Part shown: one piece after another, positions 8,447-17,948 of the stretch
Numbering within the stretch: the stretch's first letter is position 1
Layout: the number at the start of each line of letters is the position of its first letter
Assembly: GCA_964058845.1 (NCBI GenBank)
Contig: CAXKVR010000807.1
Location: 1-29,669 of the forward strand
DNA: 29,669 nucleotides
Direction: 5' to 3'
From: Carex sylvatica
Taxonomy: Eukaryota > Streptophyta > Magnoliopsida > Poales > Cyperaceae
The notes under the pieces: generated by a model
Databases searched by the model: none
The model's input: only the letters and a program-made list of their open reading frames with translations
Told to the model about the DNA's origin: nothing
Position numbers and translations under genes: made by a program

Positions 8447-10045
8447 TTAATTTGCAGGAAATGAAGAAAAATGCTCAGTGCAAACGCACGGTTTTTGACC
8501 TGGATGCACGCCAATTTTAAAAAGGTATAATAAGCTATGCATCAAAATCCATGCGGATGAACGGATATCGATGCAGCCGCACTCTGGTCGCACAGAAAAA
8601 GTCCAAGCGCAGTGCGGATGCACTGTAGCAGCCAGTGTGGGTGGCCTGGCCACACTGCATCAGAAACAGAACTGGAGCCTGAACTTAAAATAGGCACAAC
8701 TTTTGACTCGTAACTCTGTTTTGGGCATATAACCACTTTTCGGAAAACTAGCAAGAAGATCTATAATTTGAGAAGCATAATGTGAACACACTTTGGTCGC
8801 AGACAACCTAAAAACGCATTTTCGATGTGTTTTTCTATTTTCGGAACTACTGGCCAGGTTTCAAGGGCTAAAAGTAGACATGACAAATCTGCGAAACATG
8901 TAAAGATAGCACCCACTAACCCCACATTCTAGGCTCCAAATTGGATATGGTCTTTAGCTATAAAAGGGGGGGTTCATGCTCCATTCAAGGCATCTCTTCA
9001 CAAAGATCAATCTCATCTCTCAAAATCTCTTCTCCACCAATACTTAGCGTAAAATTCTGCAATCAAGGAAGCAATTCAAGGAGGAGGAGGAAGAAGAAGA
9101 TTTCAAAAAGAGGGCAAAAATAAGAGTTCTTCATATAGAGAATGGTGTAATCTATTTCTCTATTTAATTTCTCTTTATTTTATGCCAATCTTTGTAATGA
9201 ATCTTTTGTTGAATTCTTACATCTCCATGAGAGGCTAGTTTTCTCTCTAGGAGTTTAGGTCAATGCATGAACTTGCTTAATTTTATCTTATTCGGATATT
9301 TATTTTTATTATGATTGTTTTATGGGATATGATTGTTAATTTCTGTGATTTATCATTTTTGTTGATTACATAGTTTTGTACTTGCAATCGAAGTAATCCC
9401 ACTATGGAATCTCTTTGTAATGCAAAGAATTCAAAGAAGTTAGGATGAGAGAAGAGTACCAAATTATGAACACATATTATCTTAGGATTTGGATTAGAAG
9501 CGACCGTACTTTGATATCCAAACCCGAAACTATAGAAGTTAAGGGTTAGGGTTTGGTGATGAACGAAAGTAAAGTCAAACCCTTACTTAGGACACCTAGA
9601 TTGATTAAGTATTGATATGTATTTTGTGTGAACGTGATTGTTAAATATTCCTTTAGGGTGATGACAGCCCTAAAATCCGAGGAACATTAACCCAACCCAC
9701 CAAAATACTTATCAATAATTAATTGAAATAGGCTAACAAGAGCTTAATGGGTCTAAATAGCTAGGGTGATGAACGACGGTGAAGTCTGAAACTATCTAGG
9801 CACGTTATTAATTCACGAAAGTGACCCATTTTAACACTTTAGGTTAGAAACCGTGTCAAATCATACATGAATTTAAACAATACCGAATAGATGGAATTAG
9901 CAATGGATTGTAAACCGAATGCCCCTAGATCTTTCAAATTCTTGAAAGCAACGAAGATTTTATTTTACTTTTCTTTTTTACTTTAATTATATTAAAACTC
10001 TTTCTCCGGGTATTGAACCTGAACTTAGGATTGTTAGAACAGACC
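8447..10045 (+). mobile_element. Probable Ty3/gypsy LTR remnant
   Basis: A long non-coding stretch with LTR-like organisation: a GC-richer part with ATGCGGATGAA-type motifs, a TATA-like box CTATAAAAGGGG at about 8958, a purine-rich leader (GGAGGAGGAGGAAGAAGAAG), and a tail with CTCCGGGTATTGAACCTGAACTTAGG before an abrupt C9 run at about 10045. Long non-coding LTRs with such a late TATAAAAGG and a CCGGGTATTGAACC tail occur in Tat/Ogre-type gypsy elements, from recall. Neither TG...CA borders, primer site nor partner LTR could be found, so it is at best a truncated or solo LTR. A shared ATGCGGATGAA and GGGCTAAAA vocabulary at 15180-15370 suggests a second scrap. Confidence 0.3.
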
Positions 10046-10122
10046 CCCCCCCCATTTAATTTTACTCACCGATTGCTTACTTGAAAAGAGTTTCTGCATG
10101 AATTTTTTTTTTTACAAACATT

Positions 10123-10282
10123 GAAAGCTAACTCATAATTCTCATATTTAAACCATTAACTATAACAAATTATAAATATTGAAAGCTAATGTAAATAGCA
10201 TTGAAACCTAACTAATAATCCACCTTTTTAAACAATTTACTATAACAAATTAGAAGCATTCAAAACTAACGTACAAACCATA
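10123..10282. repeat. Two tandem copies of an 80-bp unit
   Basis: GAAAGCTAACTCATAATTCTC at 10123 and GAAACCTAACTAATAATCCAC at 10203 start two diverged copies. Both contain ACTATAACAAATTA at the same internal position. Confidence 0.6.
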
Positions 10283-10560
10283 TAAATCTATTCACTTTAT
10301 AATTTAAACATCAATTAACAAATAAAACTAAGAAATAAAAGTATTCAGTAAAAAATTCTCAAACTTACTATGCTGTAAGGATTCATATAAAACCAATGAA
10401 AATCCACTGGAGTTTCCTGTTGCATTAAATAAAGTGCAACTTCAATAATTTGCATGAAGAAAAGTACCCATTAATGTATTTCTCTTTATTTTTGCGTAAT
10501 GCTTCATAAAAATATAAAAGAATTATATTAATCTCATATCTCAGAAGAGATAAATTATGC
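10283..10560. other. AT-rich intergenic, nothing recognised
   Basis: No open frame above background, no clear repeat and no RNA gene seen. Confidence 0.5.
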
Positions 10561-10700
10561 ACTAGACATCAACTCCTTAAGAGAATCATACTTGCACCGA
10601 GCCGAACAATTATCACGAGCTCTGAACCCACACTTTTGAAGGTCCTCAAGTTCTGAACCTTGCAACCAAAGAGTGAAGTTATCAAGAAAAAAAAAAGATA
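10561..10700 (-). pseudogene. Exon-like open frame, unidentified
   Basis: On the minus strand, after a T10 pyrimidine tract, a stretch of about 42 codons is open. It has coding-like composition (LWLQGSELEDLQKCGFRARD, followed by a short Cys-containing part and ...YDSLKELMSSA) and ends at a TAA at about 10557. Alternative splice signals inside it (GGTTCAG and GCAA|GTATGA) mean the true exon could be shorter. No family is recognised. A leader-like sequence in the same orientation lies 1 kb upstream (11507-11880). Confidence 0.25.
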
Positions 10701-10979
10701 AAAGGAAGACAAAGAGTTCATTTCTTATGAATATAATAATAGTTACTATGAGATGCTTCCAAGAGACGGTACCGAAATGTCAGTTTATTAAACATGTTAA
10801 CCTCTATTTTAAAGCATTAAAATTACAATTTCTTAAATAACCTAAGAAATAAAATATAACAGCTATAATTAACTGACGTAATCATTTAATAATCACGTAA
10901 GAACGATATAACCCTTAATTATGAGTATTAAATGGTAACACGAGCCTAAATAGTTACAGAAAAATAATACAATATCAGT

Positions 10980-11460
10980 GTAATAATTAAGCATATAAAT
11001 CACAATTATTAAGCATATAAATTTCAAATATTAAGCATATAATTATCAATTCATTTCACACTTCATCTAATTCAATTGGAACATGCAAATATCAATTAAT
11101 AAGCATGTAAATCTAAACAACAAAACATAAAAAAAAAAAAAAATAAACTACAAGCAAATAATAATACTCATTCAATTTAATACATACAATTCTCAATTGT
11201 TAAGCATGGACACCTGACATATTGAGCATCTGATTCGAAATAACTAAACAAAATATGTGTAATACAAAACAATTCATGATGTACAGATCAATAAAATTAT
11301 AAATAATATTTTTAAGCATGTTAACCTTACATACTATGCATGAAAACGTCCAACATCAAAATTGATTCATATTAATTATTTGCATATCATCAATCAATTA
11401 GAAGAACTTCAAATCTCGAACAAATCATCATGAAAATTCAACCTGCACATATTAAGCACC
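10980..11460. repeat. Interspersed ATTAAGCATRT motif cluster
   Basis: The decamer ATTAAGCATA/G, or a one-base variant (TAAGCATGT, TTAAGCACC), occurs about eight to ten times at irregular spacing (for example 10987, 11007, 11030, 11098, 11200, 11314, 11451) in otherwise AT-rich DNA. It looks more like a repeated binding motif or subterminal array than a minisatellite. Confidence 0.45.
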
Positions 11461-11506
11461 AAGGTAATCAACACTAAACCACTATAAAAAAAATAACATA
11501 ATTAGA

Positions 11507-11880
11507 TTAAATAAGACAAAATTTCAGAAAATACATACTTACAATACGAAGATATATTACACCATTGAATAGATCTCGAACAAATTCAAGAATATTGTAG
11601 CACAAACAGATCATCAAAGCACAATAGATCGCTTTCAAATTATCAAAATACATCGCTTTCAAATTATAATATGACCACAGCGACTCCAGATCTAAGAAAA
11701 ATACACCTATCAAACAACAGATCGAAAAAAGTAGCGTCGCCACCGTCCGTAGATCGGAGAAACAAGATCAATGAACATTTCATTTGAACATTGCTCAGCT
11801 CGGATAAGAACATTGATCTACGATGGAAAGCACAAAGAGGAAGAAAATAGAGAGAGAAGAAACGAAGCAAAACAGAAACA
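11507..11880 (-). promoter_or_regulatory. 5' leader-like sequence (minus strand)
   Basis: On the minus strand this reads CGTTTCTTCTCTCTCTATTTTC, CTTTGTGCTTTCCATCGTAGATC, then GATCTACGGACGGTGGCGACG, and ends with a good splice donor ATT|GTAAGTAT at about 11540. That is similar to a plant 5' UTR with first exon. ATCGCTTTCAAATTAT is repeated twice (about 11628 and 11652). The short open frames here have no recognisable domain, and no gene body follows except the exon-like stretch at 10561-10700. Confidence 0.3.
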
Positions 11881-11997
11881 AAATGGAGACTATTTTTTTA
11901 GTTATTAAATATCAAAAACTGTTAAACACTGGAACGTTAATATTTATACTTATCATTAAAATTAGAACAAATTCCCGAGCTAATCATTATAATTTGT

Positions 11998-12051
11998 ACT
12001 TTAAAGTATACTAAAGTACTTTAAAGTATACTAAAGTACTTTAAAGTACTT
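11998..12051. repeat. 20-bp tandem repeat ACTTTAAAGTATACTAAAGT
   Basis: Two full copies and one partial copy, followed by palindromic TTTAAAGTACTT and ACTAGTTTAACTAGT, which could form small hairpins. Confidence 0.8.
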
Positions 12052-12504
12052 ATAACTAGTTTAACTAGTTAAAGTACTTAAGTAGTTAGCAAATGATTAG
12101 AGGACCGTTAACAAGCTGGGGGACTAGCTCGAGAATTGGTGATTACAGCTGCTCCTAACAAACTGTACACGAAATTAAAACGCAGGACAAAACCGAGCAA
12201 AGTTAACATTTAAAACAATCAAATTAAAACTGCGATGCGTTAATTAATGGAAAATTAATAAATTTCTGTTATTATCGGACGGTTAAATCTAATTAAACTA
12301 GTTCAGTGATGGGCTCAAATACAGTGACTCGGGTACCATAACATTTCTCAAAGTAAAAATCTCTATTTCGACCTCCTAATTGACTTTTTGCATCATATCG
12401 CTGAACACAAGGGATATTATTCAATTCTGGATGCACCTAACCTCCTGATTTTGTATTGATATATATTCGATCGGCAAGAGACGCATGGAATTAATAACAG
12501 GTAT

Positions 12505-12657
12505 TATCAATTCATATAAAATTGCGTATTCATGTTTTTAGTCAAACATGAGGAATGGATCGAATCAAATCACCAAATCTGCATTTCTTTTTATAAATAT
12601 CGATCCAGAATTGAATAAGCTCATGTGCTCAATGATATGATGCACAGGTGGCCAATC
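12505..12657 (+). repeat. Direct duplication, copy 1
   Basis: Shares TTTTAGTCAAACATGAGGAA, TGGATCGAATCAAATC, ATCGATCCAGAATTGAATAAG and ATATGATG..CAG.TGGCCAAT in the same order with 13872-14108. Nothing coding. Confidence 0.7.
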
Positions 12658-12699
12658 GCTAATACAAAAAATGCTACTATAAATGGTAAAAAAAAAATG

Positions 12700-12900
12700 G
12701 GCTTATGTACGGTTTTCCAATCATATTTATAGAAATCGTGTACAATAAGGTCTGTAAATTGTACATAGTTCTAAAACCGTGTATAAAACACTAATCACAT
12801 TTTTTTTTAATAAAAACCATGTATAATTCATATTTGTTACACATTTTTTTACCAAAACACATCATACACTATTTTTAAAGTAAAACTGTGCATAAAAACA
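12700..12900. repeat. Degenerate AAACCGTGTATAA motif array
   Basis: Variants at about 12709 (GTACGGTTTTCC), 12736 (ATCGTGTACAATA), 12773 (AAACCGTGTATAA), 12823 (AACCATGTATAAT) and 12882 (AAACTGTGCATAA), in direct and inverted orientation. Clusters of such short motifs resemble CACTA subterminal regions. A related AACCGTGTACGGTT lies at about 22289. No terminus was found. Confidence 0.35.
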
Positions 12901-13871
12901 CACATCCTACATTGTTTGTAATAAAAATATTTGTAGGATTCATTTGATTTTTCTCATAAAATATCAAATGAACTAAATGTGAATTCAAATTAAACTCTAG
13001 ATCTGAATATGACAATTGCTAAAATAAATATAAAAAAATTATGAATAAAACCACAACACATACTGTACTAAAAACACTACAACAGTACATTTACCAACAT
13101 ATTAAAAATAATTTCAATTACACATTATTACTTACATGAATAACATTCTAACCAAAAATAATGAAAATATAACCAAAGAACCTTATATCTGTGACTTTAT
13201 ACATTTACATGCACAATGTCTAAGAAAAAGTATGGTAAAGGACAAAAGGTTCGGAAATTTGAAATAAAAATCTTAATCGGAGATTTCAACTCAAGTTTCA
13301 AGGATCTTCCTTTTGTTTTTTGGGGTTAAAAAATTAGGTTATACATCCAGGGCAAAACTGTTGATCTCCTCACGAGCTTTTTGAAAAGTGGTGATATAAT
13401 GAAACTTTTTCGATGAAAATATCGCCTTTCTTGTCTTATCCCTCGTTCTAGCCTAGCTCGCTTGTTTAGATTTAATTACTTGACTTAGAGAATAAATGTT
13501 TTAGAAATGACTTGAAAAAATAGATAGAGATTCATTATAATATGAAGGCATGGATCGATGACGTAAAGATTTTTGCTTTTCTTTCATCACAGACATATTC
13601 TATAGTAAAACCATGTAAATTGTTGAAGCATTTGATACACTTCCGACTTTTAATAAAAATTGGAATGTTGCACAGTTTATTCGTATTGCATAATTATTGT
13701 ATTAGTGATATTTAGAGCACATAACTAAAAATATTCGTGTGCACAGCAAATCTTATATGAATGCAAGGAAGAAAAATAAGATAAATTGACATGTTAAATT
13801 TCATTTACCAAAATTTATATGAGAGAACAATTAGCACAATCTATTTACCCAAATTGCATTCTTGAGCAGAT
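12901..13871. other. AT-rich intergenic, nothing recognised
   Basis: Apart from a small inverted repeat around ATTCATTTGAT...ATCAAATGAA (about 12938-12971), I see no gene, RNA or element. It separates the two copies of the direct duplication. Confidence 0.5.
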
Positions 13872-14108
13872 GGCATTATTCATAAAATATTGCATATGTA
13901 TACTTTTAGTCAAACATGAGGAATGGATCGAATCAAATCTTCAAATATGCATTTTTTATTTTTTATTAAAATCGATCCAGAGAGAAACCAATGATATATA
14001 TGATGCTCAATAATATATATATATATAGAGAGAGAGAGATATATATCGATCCAGAATTGAATAAGCCAATGCATGTCCTCAATAATATGATGAACAGATG
14101 GCCAATTA
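13872..14108 (+). repeat. Direct duplication, copy 2
   Basis: The counterpart of 12505-12657. It is longer because a second ATCGATCCAG block and a TA/GA microsatellite lie in its middle. Confidence 0.7.
14010..14047. repeat. (TA)n(GA)n microsatellite
   Basis: A run of AT dinucleotides followed by six AG dinucleotides and again AT dinucleotides. Confidence 0.9.
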
Positions 14109-14370
14109 GGATAGAAAGGACTAGATCCTTGCTTTAAACATAAATTATGAGATTATTTGTAATCTGCTCCGGAATACAATCTGGGTGATTAAATTGTGCA
14201 AAATACACGATCGTCGAGACATTTGGGATGACCGTTTTTTTTTGTGCAGAAACCGTCGTAATATTACGCTCTATACATGTAATAAACGAATAATTATATA
14301 ATATTTTATTTCTTGCCCGAAAAAATTAAAACAAAACCAATAAAAATAAATTGAAATTGAGAAGGGTTCA

Positions 14371-14745
14371 AATACCTCAAGTATTTTATACCTCATGATA
14401 TTTTATATTGTATATCTTTGATTTCATCAACGTGATATTCATACTAAAATATGCTAGGAGATGAAATTTTATAATTTTTGTAATTTTTTTACTATTTTTT
14501 AAGATAGGTACAAAATCACTATTTTTGGACTGTTCAAAAACAGTGATTACCTATCTAAAACAATAGTAATTTTTTTTCTAAAATTATAAAATTTCATCCC
14601 CAAGCTTAGTAAATTTTTTTCTGAAATTATAAAATTTCATCCCCAAGCTTATTTTAGTAGGATATCATATTGATGAGTGGTTCAGATCAACACATTGGAC
14701 TTTGAAAAAGAAGATATAAAATATGAGGTATAATGAGGTATGAAA
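14371..14745. mobile_element. MITE-like imperfect inverted repeat
   Basis: The left part (TATACCTCATGATATTTTATAT ... GATATTCATACTAAAATATGC ... GAAATTTTATAATTTTTGTAA) is mirrored by the right part read backwards (CATACCTCAT...ATATTTTATATC ... GATATCCTACTAAAATAAGC ... GAAATTTTATAATTTCAG). The centre is a small hairpin, ATCACTATTTTTG...CAAAAACAGTGAT, and one arm segment (AAATTATAAAATTTCATCC) is duplicated. Borders and target duplication are not clear. Confidence 0.5.
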
Positions 14746-15408
14746 GGCATGGAGTATTGCAAGCCTCATTGAAATTTGATGAACCAATTAAATTTGATAT
14801 GCGTTTATGGATAATCATGTACTAAATTTAGGTAAATAATTAAAAGAAAACTAACAAAAATAAATAAAAATTAACGAAACATGAAAATTTGATCTGCATT
14901 TATGGATAATCATATGTACCAAATAATAGCCAAAATTATTGCTTTTCAAACTTCCCATACACTACTACAAAATGCTAATTATATACCGTAAATCATGCCC
15001 GAAACTGACAAATTTTCAAAAGAGCAGTAAAAGGAGGAGGTGTGCATATGATAGGACTGAAATAAGTAGTGGTTTTCTCTATTATTTGACGTAAAATATT
15101 GTCTTACAATTGTTCATTTTATATAGAATTAGATTTCTTTCTCAATTTTACTTGATTTTGTAGAATTGCATATTTCAGATGTTATTAGGGCTAAAACAGA
15201 CATAAAACAAAGCATTCTGGACACACTTGATCCCAGCAATGCGGTTGTCGATCATCCGATCATCCGCATGCAAGTGGAGACAGCTAAATGCACAAAGGTG
15301 CATCACAAACAGAGAAGAATGCGAAGTGCAGGAATTCCATGCGGATGAATTACACAACCGCATGCAATCCAGGAAAATGCATAGAATAACTGGCAGACAA
15401 GCAGTCAC
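14746..15408. other. Intergenic upstream of the BAHD gene
   Basis: No gene seen. The part at 15166-15400 is richer in GC, with ATGCGGATGAA and CCGCATGCA motifs also found around 8550-8620, and may be another retroelement scrap. A CACTACTACAAAA string at about 14960 has no matching partner end. Confidence 0.4.
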
Positions 15409-15700
15409 CAGGGGCGGAACTAGAAAATTTGAATGGGGGGCTAATTTATAAAATGTAATATGTGAAAAAGACAAAAAAAATAGTGTAATTAGTGAGAATT
15501 GAACCTATGACCTTGCACATACAAACTTGAGCTCAAACCACTAGACTACCATCGTACATTTGTTATTTTACGAGAGGAGCTAGAGACTATAAAAGTTCAA
15601 AAAACTCAAAAGTTTAACGAAATTTTAATATACATAATTACGAATTTTAAAATCATAGAGTGGCTTAGCACCTCCTGACATATACATAAATCCGCCCCAG
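15409..15700. mobile_element. hAT-like MITE with 8-bp target duplication
   Basis: Ends are CAGGGGCGGA and TCCGCCCCAG (inverted repeats with one mismatch). They are flanked by GCAGTCAC (15401-15408) and ACAGTCAC (15701-15708), an 8-bp target duplication with one mismatch. An 8-bp duplication and CAGGG start are hAT hallmarks. It is 292 bp and has no transposase, so it is non-autonomous. It contains a tRNA-like stretch on the minus strand and lies about 2.2 kb upstream of the BAHD start (within 250 bp if the foldback element is ignored). Confidence 0.7.
15493..15556 (-). other. tRNA-like / SINE-like A and B box stretch
   Basis: On the minus strand GGTAGTCTAGTGGTTTGAGC resembles a tRNA D-arm with A box, and about 45 nt later AGGTTCAATTCTC resembles a T-arm B box (GGTTCRANTCC). 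The arms do not fold into a full cloverleaf by eye, so it is not called a tRNA gene. Confidence 0.4.
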
Positions 15701-16033
15701 ACAGTCACAACCCTAAACCCTTAAACTGCATTCTTTTATCTCTAATACTCTATCCATTCTAGTGCACACAGTGACAGAGATCCAGAACTACTCATATATT
15801 ACAAGAAGTTTATAGCCGACATTTTTAAAAATACCCAAAAAAAAAAAAATATTATTAAGAATAACAGGGTTGGAGTTGAAATTTTAAAAATGTCCAAACC
15901 GCCTCATTTTTTAGCGGTTAGGAATTTTAATTCCTAACCGCCCCATTTTTAGGAATTTTAATTCCTAACCGCTCCATTTTTCGGTGGTCCGAGATTTTTT
16001 TTTTTTTTAATTTTTTTTTTTTTTGTAAATCTG

Positions 16034-16868
16034 ATTAACATAGCAAAACACTTTCAAAAATCGTGAAAATTGATCGACATGCAGTCTTGACATCGTCGAA
16101 AAGGACTATGAAGTTTCATACAAAATCTCCGAACAGGTATTGAGATATCGGCTCTCAAAAATTGTCCGAACTGCTGAATATTTCATTCTGAGCCCAATTT
16201 TGCACATCTGGTTAACATAGCAAAACACCTTCAAAAATTATGAAAATTGACCGACATGCAGTCTTGACATCGTCGAAAAGAACTGTGAAGTTTCATACAA
16301 AATCTCCGAACAAGTCTTGAAATATTGGCTCTCAAAAATTGCCCGAACTGCTGAATATTTCATTCTGAGCCCAACTTTGCACATCTGGTTAACATAGAAA
16401 AACACCTTCAAAAATTGTGAAAATTGACCGACATGCAGTCTTGACATCGTCAAAAAGGACTGTGAAGTTTCATACAAAATCTCCAAATAGGTATTGAGAT
16501 ATCGGCTCTCAAAAATTGCCCGAACTGCTGAATATTTCATTCTGAGCCCAACTTTGCACATCTAATTAACATAGCAAAACACCTTCAAAAATCGTGAAAA
16601 TTGACCGACATGCATTCTTGACATCATCGAAAAGAACTGTGAAGTTTCATACAAAATCTCTGAAACAGGCCTTGAGATATCGGCTCTAAAAAATTATCCG
16701 AACTGCTGAATATTTCATTCTGACCCCAAATTTGCACATCTGGTTAACATAGCAAAACACCTTCAAAAATTATGAAAATTGACCGACATACAGTCTTGAC
16801 ATCATAGAACAGGGAATGTGAAGTTTCATACAAAATCTCCGAACAGGTCGTGAGATATCGGCTCTCAA
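16034..16868. repeat. 178-bp tandem repeats, left arm of foldback element
   Basis: The landmark TTAACATAG recurs at 16034, 16212, 16389, 16566 and 16744, giving a period of 177-178 bp. Each unit also contains GACCGACATGCAGTCTTGAC, GTGAAGTTTCATACAAAATC and ACTGCTGAATATTTCATTCT. The last unit is cut at the symmetry centre. Confidence 0.9.
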
Positions 16869-16889
16869 AAATCTCCAACAGGAATGTGA

Positions 16890-17575
16890 AGTTTCAGCAG
16901 TTCGGACAATTTTTAGAGCCGATATCTCAAGGCCTGTTTCAGAGATTTTGTATGAAACTTCACAGTCCTTTTCGACGATATCAAGACTGCATGTCGATCA
17001 ATTTTCACAATTTTTGAAGGTGTTTTGCTATGTTAACCAGATGTGCAAATTTGGGGTCAGAATGAAATATTCAGCAGTTCGGATAATTTTTTAGAGCCGA
17101 TATCTCAAGGCCTGTTTCAAAGATTTTGTATAAAACTTCACAGTTCTTTTCGATGATGTCAAGAATGCATGTCGGTCAATTTTCACGATTTTTGAAGGTG
17201 TTTTGCTATGTTAATTAGATGTGCAAAGTTGGGCTCAGAATGAAATATTCAGCAGTTCGGGCAATTTTTGAGAGCCGATATCTCAATACCTATTTGGAGA
17301 TTTTGTATGAAACTTCACAGTTCTTTTCGACGATGTCAAGACTGCATGTCGGTCAATTTGATTTTTGAAGGTGTTTTGCTATGTTAACCAGGTGTGCAAA
17401 GTTGGGCTCAGAATGAAATATTCAGCAGTTTGGACAATTTTTGAGAGCCGATATCTCAATACATGTTCAGAGATTTTGTATGAAACTTCATAGTCCTTTT
17501 CGACGATGTCAAGAATGCATGTCGATCAATTTTCACGATTTTTGAAAGTGTTTTGCTATGTTAACCAGATTTGCA
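16890..17575. repeat. 178-bp tandem repeats, right arm (inverted)
   Basis: The inverse landmark CTATGTTAA recurs four times between about 17027 and 17560. One unit carries a 5-bp deletion (CAATTTGATTTTTGAAG near 17355 instead of CAATTTTCACGATTTTTG). Confidence 0.9.
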
Positions 17576-17833
17576 AAAGAAAATTAAAAAAAAAAAAAAG
17601 TTCTCTGACCGCCAAATTTCTGTGCGGTCCGAAAAAAAAAAAAAAATCTCGGACCGCCGAAAAATGGGGCGGTTAGGAATTAAAATTCCTAACCGCCAAA
17701 AAATGAGGCAGTTTGGACATTTTTAAAATTTCAACTCCAACCCTGTTATTCTTAATATTTTTTTTTTTTTTTGGGTATTTTTAAAAATGTCGGAGTTTAT
17801 AGACTTTAACCCTGTGTAAATGTACACTTTTCC

Positions 17834-17840
17834 TATAAAT
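17834..17840 (+). promoter_or_regulatory. TATA box of the BAHD gene
   Basis: TATAAAT, 109 bp upstream of the ATG. Transcription would start about 30 bp downstream, giving an 80-90 nt leader. The foldback element's end is 41 bp further upstream, so most of the original promoter now lies behind a 2-kb insertion. Confidence 0.6.
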
Positions 17841-17948
17841 AAAAACCTCATTGTCTCGTCCTATTAAAATAAATACTGTCAACAAGAAGAGATCACCTCC
17901 ATTTTTAAGTAGTTCGTACCAAATTAAAAGAACATCATAAGCAAAAAA

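Larger units (their letters stand above)
15816..17793. mobile_element. MULE-like foldback element, nearly entirely palindromic
   Basis: The element begins CCGACATTTTTAAAAATACCC and ends with the exact inverse. A perfect 9-bp target duplication AGTTTATAG flanks it (15807-15815 and 17794-17802). Nine-base duplications are characteristic of Mutator-like elements. The two arms (about 1.05 and 0.9 kb) are inverted copies of each other around a centre near 16870-16890. Each arm has an outer unique part with nested GGCGGTTAGGAATT...AATTCCTAACCGCC palindromes and A/T runs, then an array of about 178-bp tandem repeats. It encodes no transposase; open frames in it only reflect the repeat. It ends 41 bp upstream of the TATA box of the BAHD gene. 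A transcript would form a very long hairpin, a good small-RNA precursor. Confidence 0.85.

Noticed and set aside
8447..8754. Minus-strand open frames of about 70 codons
   Set aside because: They lie in the LTR-like remnant, overlap each other in different frames and lack any family signature.
14960..15068. Possible small CACTA element (CACTACTACAAAA ... TAAGTAGTG)
   Set aside because: The inverted match is only seven or eight bases and the flanking trinucleotides (ATA / GTT) do not match.
15493..15556. Functional tRNA gene
   Set aside because: Only A-box and B-box-like motifs are present; acceptor and anticodon stems do not pair by eye.
16238..16561. 107-codon minus-strand open frame with a repeated peptide
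   Set aside because: It is a by-product of the tandem repeat: one period is 177 bp, a multiple of three, so the same peptide repeats. No start context or domain.
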